DNA of 64,000 nucleotides, from contig NW_025776248.1 in the NCBI RefSeq assembly GCF_021130785.1, forward strand, positions 62,001-126,000, given 5' to 3'. The first letter of the stretch is position 1. Every line of letters starts with the position of its first letter. Both the position numbers and the translations under genes were made by a program. Below are positions 12,946-23,375 of this stretch, one piece after another. This DNA is from Homalodisca vitripennis (Eukaryota > Arthropoda > Insecta > Hemiptera > Cicadellidae). The notes beneath the pieces were generated by a model, which saw only the letters and a program-made list of their open reading frames with translations, did no database searches and was not told the DNA's origin.

Positions 12946-13451
12946 ATTAACATAACCATTGAAATTAAAATGAGCTTCGTCGCTCATAATGAGAATTTTT
13001 TCATCTGTAAGCAATCAATCATTTGCTCTGAAAGTTCAATGCGTTTTGCATAATCACTGGGCTTCAACTGTTGCACGATAGCCATTTTGTACGGATGAAA
13101 GTGCACATCGTACCTTAATATTCTTCTTGCCGAGCGGTCAGACATCTGCAGAGCTGCAGCTTGTTTACGTGCAGGCCGCCGAGGACTGGCTTCCACAACT
13201 CCTCTCACTCTCTCGACGTTCTCTGGCGTCCGGGCTGACCTTGGACGGCCTGTTGATTTTAGTTTGAAAGCTCAACCGGTAGCTCTAAAGTTACCCACCC
13301 ACAGCAAAATGGTGTTTCGAGTTGGTACTTTCCCTCTTGGAGCCACATTAAAACGTCTGTGGAACTGCCGCTGAACAGCAACAACACTATCGCCACTTTT
13401 AAAAAATGCTTCCACAACGAACGCACGGTGCTTCGCCGTCCACCGCTCCAT
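12946..13451 (-). pseudogene. mariner transposase, N-terminal DNA-binding part
   Basis: The likely start is the Met at 13,451 (MERWTAKHRAFVVEAFF), since the seven codons before it are not family-like. A helix-turn-helix region follows, with GDSVVAVQRQFHRRF and GKVPTRNTILLWV blocks. The frame breaks near 13,270 and resumes with a GRPRSARTPENVERVR block (the linker between the two HTH motifs), SDRSARRILR and DYAKRIELSEQMID. Just before the LINE insertion point it reaches SDEAHFNFNGY, which contains the first catalytic Asp. It is the 5' part of the gene whose 3' part lies at 10,796-11,380. Confidence 0.8.
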
Positions 13452-13570
13452 GGCTACTAAAAATGTCCGCACGTAGGCTCTGCCACGCCCCTATCCCCAC
13501 CACCCCCCACCACTCACTCGCTTGACAGCGCGGCAGCGAAAACCGTCAGATCATTTTGCCGCTCCCTGTA

Positions 13571-13846
13571 CATGTAAATAATATTTGTAAGAAATTAACA
13601 AGAATAAACTAACTCTTGCATAAGTTACTAATGTGTAGTCTAGATATACTGTTAATGACATATTTTGGCCTTTTTAATACATATTTTAAGTATGGAATAT
13701 GACTGTGGGGTAATTCAAGTTCTGCAAAAAGTCTTTCTATGGCAGAAAAAGGCAGTAAGAATTATAGCTGGACTTGGTAATAATGATTCCTGTCGAGTCA
13801 GTTTCACAAACTTGAATATTATAACCCTTGCTCCTCTATACAGGGT
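13571..13846 (+). pseudogene. old LINE reverse transcriptase, 3' part (downstream of mariner)
   Basis: Directly after the mariner TA duplication the frame reads HVNNICKKLTRIN, in phase with the LKWD segment that ends at 10,660. This shows one interrupted gene. After several breaks a FLWQKKAVRIIAGL block appears near 13,725-13,780, followed by a FTNLNIITLAPLY stretch; both are typical of the C-terminal tail of insect LINE reverse transcriptases. The frame is lost at 13,847, where an unrelated sequence starting 'cagggtgtacataaagtcct' begins. Confidence 0.75.
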
Positions 13847-15300
13847 GTACATAAAGTCCTGCACGGGTATAATATTTTCTGAACGTTAACAGATAAATAA
13901 ACAAGATTTGGTACATCAACACTACACCTACTTTTTGAAGGAACTATCAGTTTTCTGTAATATCATGGGGACGTCCCGCATGGAGTCAGAAGGAAATCTT
14001 AAATAAGAGCATAGGTCAATATGCACATAATTTTAAAGGGCTTATCTAGCAGAGTTTAATGCCGTAAACCGCACTCAAAAAGATTGATCCAGTACAAAAT
14101 GGCGGCTGTTCAAAGGTTTTACTTGGTTACATTTTATTAGTATCCATAACCCCAATACTAAATGTGTCCTCATGGCACAACATCAACACATATTCGCAAG
14201 TTACAATATAAATACATCTTCTCATGATACAAGACAAATACGTTTTCTCATGGTATAATATTACTGAGCATCTCAGAGCGTCGATGTCTTTGATAGTAAG
14301 TGTTCCACGATCAACGATATTGGACTTGGTTTGGAATAAATAAAAAATAAAATGAACATAATCGGAACAAAAAACTATTAGTTTTGTCTGTATTTGTCAG
14401 TTGCTTTATGTAAGCTTCGACAAAGGCTATTTCTCGTTAAGCGATGGAGGTGTCATCGCTATTAGATCACCTGTTTCTGTCACATCAATCGTCGTGAGCT
14501 GATTACATTTTCTCAGATGCATGTGAAATCAGTTCCTACAATCTCTTTAAATATCAGAAGTGTATAATACGTTACTTGAACTTGTGTTATTGAATAAACT
14601 AAATCAATGTTCACTAATTTTTAATTATAATGATAGGTATTGTATTGTTACTACGTGATATCCAAGATGGTTATAATAAACCCGTTAACTACTGTAATTA
14701 ACTATTTAAATCATTTTTTTTTTTAAATTATCCTGCAAATACTGTAATAAGTGTTTGTCTCCTCACTAATTTTGTTATATTAAAATTAAAATTGTGAAAC
14801 GAATTAATTGTAAAATAGAATAAACTTGAAATTTTAATACCTTATTTCTACCTAGCAAACAATGAGCAAAGGTTAAAATTTCTGTCTCGAGGATGAACTA
14901 TAGACGAACTCTTCTCCGGTTGCTCCATCGCGCTTAGAGATTGTGTCTGAATTATCGCAGTGCGCTCAACTGTGCAGACAATGAGAATGCCTCTTCACCT
15001 GGATTATATTATATTTTGTAATCTAGGTGTGTAGGTGTAGAAACTATATAAAGAATTCGTTTTGAGCTTCTTCATCGCCAACTTATTAAAAATCACTTCA
15101 GACGAACATGACTCCAGATTTCAGGAGTCAAGTCTATGACAGCATCAGATTTCAGACGCTTCACTAAGAGGAAGTTAAATTAGACATACACATTGAATAA
15201 ACTCTTCCCACCATAATTACGTAATGTGGTATTTATACAGTGTATCTACTATATCTTTGTCTTTTAATGAAGTTATTTAAAACATAACACTGATTTTATC
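13847..15300. other. non-coding DNA, possible end of an unidentified DNA transposon at 13,848
   Basis: The LINE frame is interrupted at a TA by 'cagggtgtacataaagtcct', which looks like a transposon terminus, but I found no matching inverted copy. The rest is AT-rich. GC-richer patches lie at 13,970-13,995, 14,270-14,500 and 14,880-15,000. A TATA-like 'actatataaag' near 15,042 has no gene behind it that I can recognise. No coding region is supported. Confidence 0.4.
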
Positions 15301-15303
15301 TCA

Positions 15304-16228
15304 AACTAGCGGGCCCGGCGCGCTTTGCTGCGCATTTCAATAATTTTTTGCAAAAGTTGCCCGCGGCTTCGCACGCAATTTCCCGTTGAAAACAGTACAC
15401 TATATTCACTTATTCTTTTTCTATCACATTCTAAACATTGCTGAGATAATTGATAGTCGTTCCATCGTGAGCCTCTTGGGCGTATTATGAAGGTATGTAC
15501 CATATTCCTGCCTCTATCTAGCTGTTACCCACGGCTTCGCACGCAAATCTTAAGAACCGAAGTCCTTATATTACTTAGTAAATTTTTTTTTTTACTATAA
15601 TAAATTTTAGATTAAATTAGTTATATCTCCGATGCCACGATTGAGCTTGCTTTGTTGTCTCGATCGAGAGAATATGTACACACGGAGTTTTGAGAACCAT
15701 ACTTCTGTCAAAAAAAACAACTAAGGTTGATTTTATAACATTCTTTATATTTGTAGCCAACGTAAGATAGTAATTATGATATCTGCATTACTCTTCTGAT
15801 CAAGCATGAGCATGGTTTATATTAAATAAATATTGCAGTTAAAGGTGAATTTTTACGTCAAATTTGAATTGTATTATCTGGATAGTAAAGTCTATGTTTA
15901 ACAGTGATTGCAAAAACAGTTTAAACAAAATTTGTCGTTTCTCTTAAGCTTACTCTATGCTTTAAAACTATAAGTGTAATATATGTTTACAAAGAACAGC
16001 TGATTAAAAATCTGAAAAGACGTTAACATATGTTTGCTGCAATGCATTTCTTATGGGTATTTCTGTAACCAGTGGGGCGGAATCCTGAATCGGGAAAGGG
16101 ATGGGCATAGCTTATAAACCTTCTCCGTGGAAAAATACATATACGTACAAATTTTCATCATGATCGGTCCAATAGTTCACGATTCCATAAAGGACAAACA
16201 TACAAACATTCATTTTTATATATATAGA
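15304..16228. repeat. interspersed repeats with 'GCTTCGC' heads, copy B (two nested heads)
   Basis: A first head ('actagcgggcccggcgcgct' at 15,305, 'gcccgcggcttcgcacgc' at 15,359) is followed after about 160 bp by a second head ('gttacccacggcttcgcacg' at 15,524). The second unit matches copy A at 4.65-5.5 kb. It ends with 'tttcatcatgatcggtccaa', a tract rich in 'acaaacatac' and 'tttttatatatatagat', a tail style common to abundant arthropod interspersed repeats. No open frame is preserved. Confidence 0.6.
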
Positions 16229-18139
16229 TGTGACTACAGATGTGTGTGTGTGTTTACAGTTAATGAATAATTATAAGGATGCATATTGATGATATTCTAT
16301 TGTAAAATGTGTGTAATACTCTTGTGCTTGAGTATAGGTCGGAGATTTTCTTTACTAATATTAATGTTTAGTTAAAGCTGTTAATTTTGATAACTCAAGA
16401 TACAGCTTTTTTACTAAGTCTTTAATATTATATTGTTCAATGAGGCCTACTTACTTACGTACATTAAATTGTTTATATAATTTATAATAGTGTCTTTTAT
16501 AAAAATTAAAATTTCATTTACTATTTTAATTCATAGGGAGTTATCATAATAATACTGGAATACAGAGACCTGTATTACTTGACGGCAATTTCTTGTATAA
16601 TAAGTACACACTATTTCCTACAATCAGGCTTTACCTTGGAGGTTTAATTTTCCAAAAACATATCTATAATATACTTTTATATATTATGTAAACAAAAATC
16701 CTGTTCATTAAAATTTTCATTTTGATTAACTGGTTATTGTAAACTTGGTCAGCCTGAGCAAATCATTTTTGTTTTGTATATGCTATGTAATGTTTACTTT
16801 ATTTTGAAATTATTGTTCGATTTGTTGTAATTATTTTTGTTATTTGGAAAATAAAATTATTATTATTATCAGATAAACAAATTTAAAAACCTTATTTAAA
16901 TGTAATTAGATACTTTTATGTTTCAAACTATCTTAGCATGAAACTATTACATAATATGAAATTGGCTGAGCCTGAGCTGGCTTAAGGTGATAAATATTGA
17001 ATGATTGAAAGTACTAACTATTAATTGGTAGTTTATTGTTTTATTATTTTCTCTTGCCAGGTGGATTCCCTAAAATTGAAGATTGACCAATCGATAATGA
17101 TGTAGTTATCAAAATGAATTAACATCATAATTATTTATTTATATTTATTAAAAAATAGTTATTCAAATAAAGCGAAAGATAAATAAAATCACAATAACAT
17201 ATTCTAAATAGCCTTAAGAAAGTCACTCAATCTTTACTTGTTTTTGTTTTCAAAATGTATGGTACAAATCCTGCATTGTATAAAGTACTAGAAGAAATTT
17301 AAGATCTATGAACCCTGGCCTACTTTTAAAATGCCTTGTAATTAATTGGGTTTTCAACATATTTCTTATACTTTGACGATAAATACAACTTTTTCATTGT
17401 ACAAATGTTAGAAACTATAAAATAATGCTTATGAGACTACGTTTTTGTTTTTCTGAATATTATTGGTAGGAAATTATAGTATGCCTATACTAATCGGTAA
17501 ATAAATTTAACTTATTATGTATATATAAAGTAATGGAGAATTATACTTCTATACTAAACACACACACACACACACATAAATATAGATAATTTATTTTTAA
17601 TATATCAGGTACAAGAAAAGCTGTAAATAGATTCCTAAGCAAAAACACCTCTTGGAACTTCAAATGCAAGTAAGACAGAATTGTTTCGTCTTAAAACATG
17701 AATATAAGACCATTTTAAATATAAAGTGTTTCTCTGAGAATTAGATTTAGTAGTTATTAGAATTTTACACCCTTTAAAAAACAATAAAATTATATTTTAG
17801 CGTTAAATTAAATTTAACTTAATGAAATATTCTTAATTAATTATAGATAAACTAAAAAAGAATATATTGATTTTATTCAACCAATATTAAATATAGTGAC
17901 AAGGAACATAGTATGAATACACGAGAAGATCTTTCATCCAATTAGTTTAAAGAACTAGAATGAAAGATTATAAGAATTCTGAGAAGATATTAAAGAAATG
18001 TGTAGCATGAGGAGTTTCATTATGTTTAAAGAGAACTACATTATTTTTTCTTTAAAACTATTGGCAAACACTATTCTTTCATGTATTAAGACATAACTAA
18101 TCTACTTATATACATATATGAAGTGGATTATGTGTGAAC
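16229..18139. other. AT-rich non-coding DNA, with a LINE-like 3' tail near 16,845
   Basis: I see no coding region. 'ttggaaaataaaattattat' followed by more ATT repeats (16,845-16,870) looks like the 3' end of a LINE on the plus strand. A short (CA)n run lies at 17,560-17,576. The stretch ends at the ATAT target duplication of the retroelement. Confidence 0.5.
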
Positions 18140-18769
18140 ATATTGTGACACCTCGGTGTTAACGCCCCAAAATTTTAACGAATAAATTAGTTTAACCTAA
18201 TACTACGAGAATGTCTTATTGTTACTTTAGTGATTATCTTAACCACCTTTATACTGGTAAGACCTCCACAATATGTAACAATGCTGCCGTACACATCAAG
18301 TGCCATCCGGATTAATATAGAAACATATAGGCCTTAGGGGAGGCGGTACCCCAGAAAAATATTTTTTTCACATTTTTTTTTTATTTTTTTTTAAAATGTT
18401 AAGCGGCCTTTTTTTTCTGCACACAATGATATATAATACATGTATATTTGAAAATTGTAAACCTACAGAAAAAAAGTTTTAAAATATGCTTACATCATGT
18501 TTCAGGAAGAAATTTGTGACAGCGCTTGCGTTTATTCACACATGTACTATTATACATATGACCTTTTATTTTTGTGTGCTATAATTTTGCTTTTGTTGTG
18601 TTGGCAGGCCTGAACTAACTTCTATTTCATCAGCTTTGAGTTCTGCTTCTGACTTTATACTGTTTGTTTATTGTTTTGCTTAGTGTTTTGGTGCTTTGTG
18701 AAGTGATATAGTGAGTGTTAGTTAGTAATTTATATTTATTATTGCTAACAAGATTGTTTATGTATAAAT

Positions 18770-20504
18770 ATGCCTCGTGTTAAAAGTAGTTATGCTAAAC
18801 CCCGTAAAGGAGTTGGTGGTAGGAAAGAAAACCAGCCAGTCCTAACCCTAATGAGATGTCAAAAGATGAGTCTACCCCTAGGCCTGAAATGTCAACACAA
18901 TCTCAGTCAAGCTCTTCAAAGAAAATAAACATAGATAAGTATGAGATGTTTAATTGTGATGAAAACTATGACAATGAAATTATTAACATGCAAATTTTAT
19001 CAGATCAACTTTTTAGTTCATCACTTTGTAAAAATTGCAAGAAAAGTGGTTTACAAGTGCGTGCTGCTCAACATTTTGGCCTGGCTTTTGAGATGGAGAT
19101 TTATTGTTGCCATTGTAAATATGTACATAAATTTAATAGTTCTAGGAATATTAATTTAGAAAAAAAGACTCTATTTGATGTAAATATTAGACTAGTGTAT
19201 GGACTGAGGTCTATCGGGAAAGGTATGGCTGCAGGCAAAATGTTATGTGGCGTAATGAATCTTCCGCAACCTCCAACAAAACCGTTTCGATATAATAAAT
19301 TTTTAAAAGACAAGGCTAAACAGGTAATGGATGAATCCATGAAAACTGCTGTGGATGAGGCTGTTGAGGAAAAATAAAACCTTAGGTAAGAACGAACGCG
19401 ACTTAAAAGTAGGTATTGATGGCACTTGGCAACGGCGTGGCTTTAGCTCTCTAAACGGAATTGTTACTTGTACAAGTGTTGACACAGGAAAAGTTATGGA
19501 CATAGAAGTGTTATCTAAATTTTGTAATTGTTTGGACAAACAACAACATGAGGCTATTTGTTCGGCAAATTATCAAGGCTCGAGCGGAGGTATGGAGTCA
19601 GCTGGAGCCTTAGCTATTTTTCACCGATCAGTAAATAAGTATAATGTTAGGTACTTAGAGTATTTAGGTGATGGAGATACAAATAGTTTCAAAACTATTG
19701 CAGACAGTAAACCTTATGGTGAAGTGGAAATACAGAAACTGGAGTGTATAGGCCATATTCAAAAGAGAATGGGGTCTAGGCTAAGGAAACTAAAAAGAGA
19801 CTCAAAAGGCGTAAACACTTTCTGATGGCGGCAAACTAGGTGGAAAGAATAGACTAACAGATGGCATAATTGATCAATTGCAAACCTATTATGGAAATGC
19901 TATTAGGAAAAATACTGATAACCTACAGAACATGAAGGCAGCGGTTTGGGCCATATATTTTCATAAACTTTCGACGGACGACAATCCTCAGCATGGCCTT
20001 TGCCCGTCAGGAGAAAATACATGGTGTAAATACAACAAGGCAAAGCACACTAAAGAGCCATATTCTCATAAGAACAGCATTCCTTCAGCTATAATGTTAG
20101 CCTTGAAACCAATCTTTCAGGCTTTAGCAAATCCTGACCTTCTTCGAAAATGTTTACACGGTAAGACGCAGAATGTCAATGAAAGCATCAATAATGTCAT
20201 CTGGTCTAGAGTGCCAAAAAAAGATTTTGTGACATTGAACACACTTGAGTTTGGTGCTTATGATGCTATTTCTACTTTTAATGATGGCAACATAGCAAAA
20301 TGCAAAATGCTTAGAGCAGTAGGCATTGAACCTTGCAAGAGGACAATTGACGCAATGAAAAGTTTTGACTACGAGCGAGTGCGACGAGCAAATTGTGCGA
20401 TAAGTGACTTTCAAAGACAAGCAAGGAGACAAACCAGGAATTTAAAAAGAAGGATTGAGGAGGATTTTGAAGAGGAGCCTGCATATGATCCAGGAATGCA
20501 CTAA
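18770..20504 (+). pseudogene. Kolobok-like DDE transposase (three frameshifts)
   Basis: The start is the ATG at 18,770 (MPRVKSSYAKPRKG), a start shared with the second Kolobok-like copy at 39,308 (MPRVQVKKSKFHGNRF). The frame shifts near 18,835, within the A run near 19,372, and near 19,820. Visible features: a CKNC...CCHC zinc-binding-like pair near 19,030-19,115; the GIDGTWQRRGFSSLNG block (first catalytic Asp candidate) near 19,415; YLGDGDTNS (second Asp candidate) near 19,670; an IGHIQKRMG block; and CLHGKTQNVNESINNVIW near 20,155 (Glu candidate). It ends in a basic tail and a stop at 20,502-20,504. It presumably cut and pasted the element in the nucleus. The exact catalytic residues are my inference. 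Confidence 0.8.
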
Positions 20505-20930
20505 TGCTACGGTAAATAAATTGCATGTTTTTTTCTATAATTTTGTTATTGTTTACTCTATTTGTGGCTGGGTATAAGTTCTATTTCATAATTTTCTCTG
20601 TTATTTCTCTTATAAATGTATTTCTAAACTCAAAAATGTTTGAAATAATATAGCCTAATTAATTTTTTTTGTATTATCTTTCACTCCGTTATGACTATAG
20701 GCCTAACCCGCATCGCGTTACTTTTGATATACAAATTTTCCAATATAGATAATTCTAAATATTAAAAGCATATATAGCCTATTCTATTAATATAAAGATC
20801 ACATTTAATTATAAAAACCAATTACATATCATATATAGGTAAAAATATTATATAACATAGCTAAATAGGTCATTATATTCGTTTTTTGCGATTTCCCGCA
20901 AATTTACTTTTTTACAGTTTTTGCACACAA

Positions 20931-21231
20931 AGGTACACGTTTCTCAGAAACTACTTGGACAATCAACTTGAAACTTTTACACACATTTATATAGGTATTT
21001 TGGCACCTACTGAGTTTTTTTGAGATGCCTCCTATTATAATTAGGTACCTAAAAAAAATATTCTAAATTCCAAGTTTGATATTTCAATATGGGTTTGAAA
21101 AAAAAATCATAAAAAATTTATTTTTTAAGATACAAGCACCAAAAAAACTCAGTAGTTGCTTAAATACCTATATATGTTGTATAAAAAAATTTAGGTTGAT
21201 TGGTCCATTAGTTTCTGAGATAATGGTACCT
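20931..21231. repeat. large imperfect inverted repeat in the transposon's 3' end
   Basis: The arm 20,931-21,021 (from 'aggtacacgtttctcagaaa' to 'cctactgagttttttt') is the reverse complement, with scattered mismatches, of 21,140-21,231. About 118 AT-rich bases separate the arms, so a long hairpin could form. No such structure is seen at the left end. Confidence 0.8.
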
Positions 21232-21870
21232 ATGTTAACATTACAAAGATAGGGGTACCGCCTCCCCTTAAGGCCACTTCAGAAGAAAGGGACAGGAGTT
21301 CTGCCACACCCTGTATATGCATTAAATTGAAGCCGCGGTGATGCGACAACGCCGGTGTTGTCGCAGCCACGTGTACGGAATGCGCTGAAATCAGCAATAG
21401 TTGTGTTGTACGCAGGCCTTGAGCAGTCTAAAAGCACCATGTACTTTGTTAATTACTAAATGAATCGCCTAGGCGGCAGCACCTCTCAGAGTACCATCCT
21501 AAGACGAAACGCCCTCTGATTGGTCCGGAGCCTTGGCGGCGGGAAGATCGGGCGATGCTGAGGTGATGCTCGGGGAGTCGGCTAACTTGTGCGGAACGCG
21601 ACAGACGTTAACTTAGGCCCTCTCCCCCTCTCTCTCTCTCTCTATCCATATTTTAACTTTTCGGAAGCCAAATTCTAAATTTGTAATTATGTGTTAATCA
21701 AACCTAATTATTTTATTAATCTAATCCAAAGAGTGTGCTAAATTTTAATAAATCATTTATTGGTTCGACTCCGTTGTTTTATTTTGAAAGTTTATACAAC
21801 CTTCCTCGCCACGAACCCAAGAGAAGATCTTTCGCCTCCCACTGGGCAAACGAAGTCAACCTACCACAAC

Positions 21871-21887
21871 TGGTGTCAGGTGTGGGG
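21871..21887 (+). promoter_or_regulatory. primer binding site (tRNA-Leu-like)
   Basis: TGGTGTCAGGTGTGGGG lies two bases after the 5' LTR and begins with TGG, the complement of a tRNA CCA end. The pattern resembles the complement of insect tRNA-Leu 3' ends. The tRNA identity is from memory of that pattern and should be treated as probable. Confidence 0.75.
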
Positions 21888-23375
21888 TTGGTACAGACTG
21901 CAAGAACGTCACCACCAACATGCGAGGTAAGTGTGATTAGATTAATAAACGCAGCATTAGTCTCTAAACTTTTTAACTTTTTAAACTTCATTTCACTTTA
22001 ATAGACTGAAACGTAATTTTACAAACGTTTCTTTGTATCCCGTACAGTAAAGATTTAATTTTCAATTTATTAGAGAGTTTTGGAATAATTAGAATAATTG
22101 TAATAGAAATTACTGGCGGCCATTAACCACGTTAGAAGTTCTGACCCCCCCCCCTCTCCGCATTGTTAGAGTAAAGTGCGCGTCATAATGGCGTGATTTG
22201 TGAATGAACATTACGGAATAGGTAGTGTAAAATTATTTACCATAAGAGTTTTTTTTTAGAGAGAGAGAGGAGAAAATTATAACGGTATATTAACTTATAA
22301 TTATTGCTGGAGACCGGGGGAGTATTAATTTGTGAGTTACATTATTTTAATTTCAACTGTAATAGCTAATAACAGAATTAGACTACGCATCGAGATGGCC
22401 GTGGTTGTTGAGCGAAAGTGACGCTCGAGGTGGCTGTGTAACTGCGCATGAGATACGTTTCATTGTTGACTCTGTAAAAATACGGTCAGCGACGGCACTA
22501 CTTATAGATAGAAGGGGGCTACCGATCTTAAGCTATGCATTGTAATGGTGATTGTGATGAATAGTGGGACAGTTGTTTGAAAATATAAGTTTATTGAAAA
22601 ATAAGTGTTTGTAGAATATATTAACACATTAACCTAATAAATAAAAAGCTTTTAAATTAACCTAGTCTTAATTGCATGTGGAATTAACGATACACATAAA
22701 TTAAGTAGGAGGCCTATGAGTGAGTTTGGATAACGCCTGGCGTTAGTGGAAGTAAGCCATTGATTGGAATCAATTGAAAAAAAAATAATAACTATAGATT
22801 GATCTTATATTGTGAAAACTTGATTAAATTGATTTAAAATTAATGTAATTTAATATTGCAAGTAAATATTGAAAAAAAAAGAAATAGTAAGTAGCTAAAA
22901 GGTCAGTTTCACCGGCTTACTTCTGCTATCAGGTCAAAGGGCCCAATTAGCTCCGATCTCCTTAGGAATTAAGTACCGTAATTAATTAATTGTATCTGGT
23001 TTGACTTTTGGTAAACTTTTGTAAGAAGATAAATCCTAGTATAACGACGAAAAATTGATTGGACTTAGAATAATTCAACGTAGACGCACCTATTATGCGG
23101 GGAAGAATAGTGCAATTCCAAATTTTCGGAAATAATCGTGTTTTTGGGCTAAGGACTTAGCCGAATTTTCAGAAAAGTTGGAATTTCCTTAAATCTTTAA
23201 CAGACGGCTTGTGATCTTTTGAGATTTAAATATGTGGATTTAATTAGACTTTTGCCGCGATGGGACTTTGGGAATATACCTCGTTTTGTAATTTGAAGGA
23301 AACAATTACATTGATTAGCCTGTTCGGTAGATGTTTTGTTCTTTTTCGCTTTGGAATCTAGTATCGGCCATCAAC
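21888..23375 (+). other. retroelement leader with splice donor, non-coding
   Basis: 1.49 kb between PBS and gag with no open frame of note. It contains an ATG (21,920) whose third codon is interrupted by a strong donor GAG|GTAAGT, with the intron starting at 21,927. It also holds a run of nine C at about 22,144 and a GA-rich tract at 22,258-22,275. Packaging signals would be expected here but cannot be recognised by eye. Confidence 0.6.
21924..21932 (+). promoter_or_regulatory. candidate splice donor for env mRNA
   Basis: GAG|GTAAGT is a full-consensus donor about 40 bp after the PBS and upstream of gag. Seven bases of open leader (from the ATG at 21,920 to 21,926) precede it. Paired with the acceptor at 29,260 it would remove gag-pol, and the phase fits the env frame. 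Confidence 0.6.

Larger units (their letters stand above)
10663..13568 (-). mobile_element. mariner (rosa-like, DD41D) transposon, itself interrupted by a LINE
   Basis: The ends carry inverted copies of 'caaaatgatctgacggtttt'. The right end, read inward, is 'TA-CAGGGAGCGGCAAAATG...'. The left end reads 'TA-CAAAAATG...', so about eight bases of the left terminus appear deleted. The flanking TA dinucleotides (10,661-10,662 and 13,569-13,570) are the target duplication; removing the element joins the two halves of the host LINE frame without a shift. Without the nested LINE (1,565 bp plus 6-bp duplication) the element is about 1.34 kb, normal for a mariner. It carries one decayed transposase on the minus strand. 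Confidence 0.85.
18337..21267 (+). mobile_element. Kolobok-like DNA transposon inside the 5' LTR
   Basis: Terminal inverted repeats GGGGAGGCGGTACCCC match perfectly over 16 bp (18,337-18,352 and 21,252-21,267). The empty site is present in the 3' LTR as 'ggccttaaggcc'; here the left flank ends in TTA and the right flank begins TTAA. The target duplication is therefore TTA as read, or TTAA with one A lost on the left. The encoded transposase is of the animal Kolobok/Mutator-like 'DGTWQRRG' group, for which TTAA is expected. About 90-bp inverted arms lie near the right end. Confidence 0.85.
18144..21868 (+). repeat. 5' LTR (791 bp, interrupted by a 2.93-kb DNA transposon)
   Basis: It starts TGTGACACC and ends CTACCACA. 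Removing the inserted transposon (18,337-21,267) and one 3-bp duplication leaves exactly 791 bp, the length of the 3' LTR. I saw no difference from the 3' LTR when reading the two side by side. It contains a perfect 8-bp inverted repeat, GCGACAAC/GTTGTCGC (21,343-21,364), a CT-rich run at about 21,620-21,645, and an AATAAA near the end that may serve as poly(A) signal. Confidence 0.95.
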
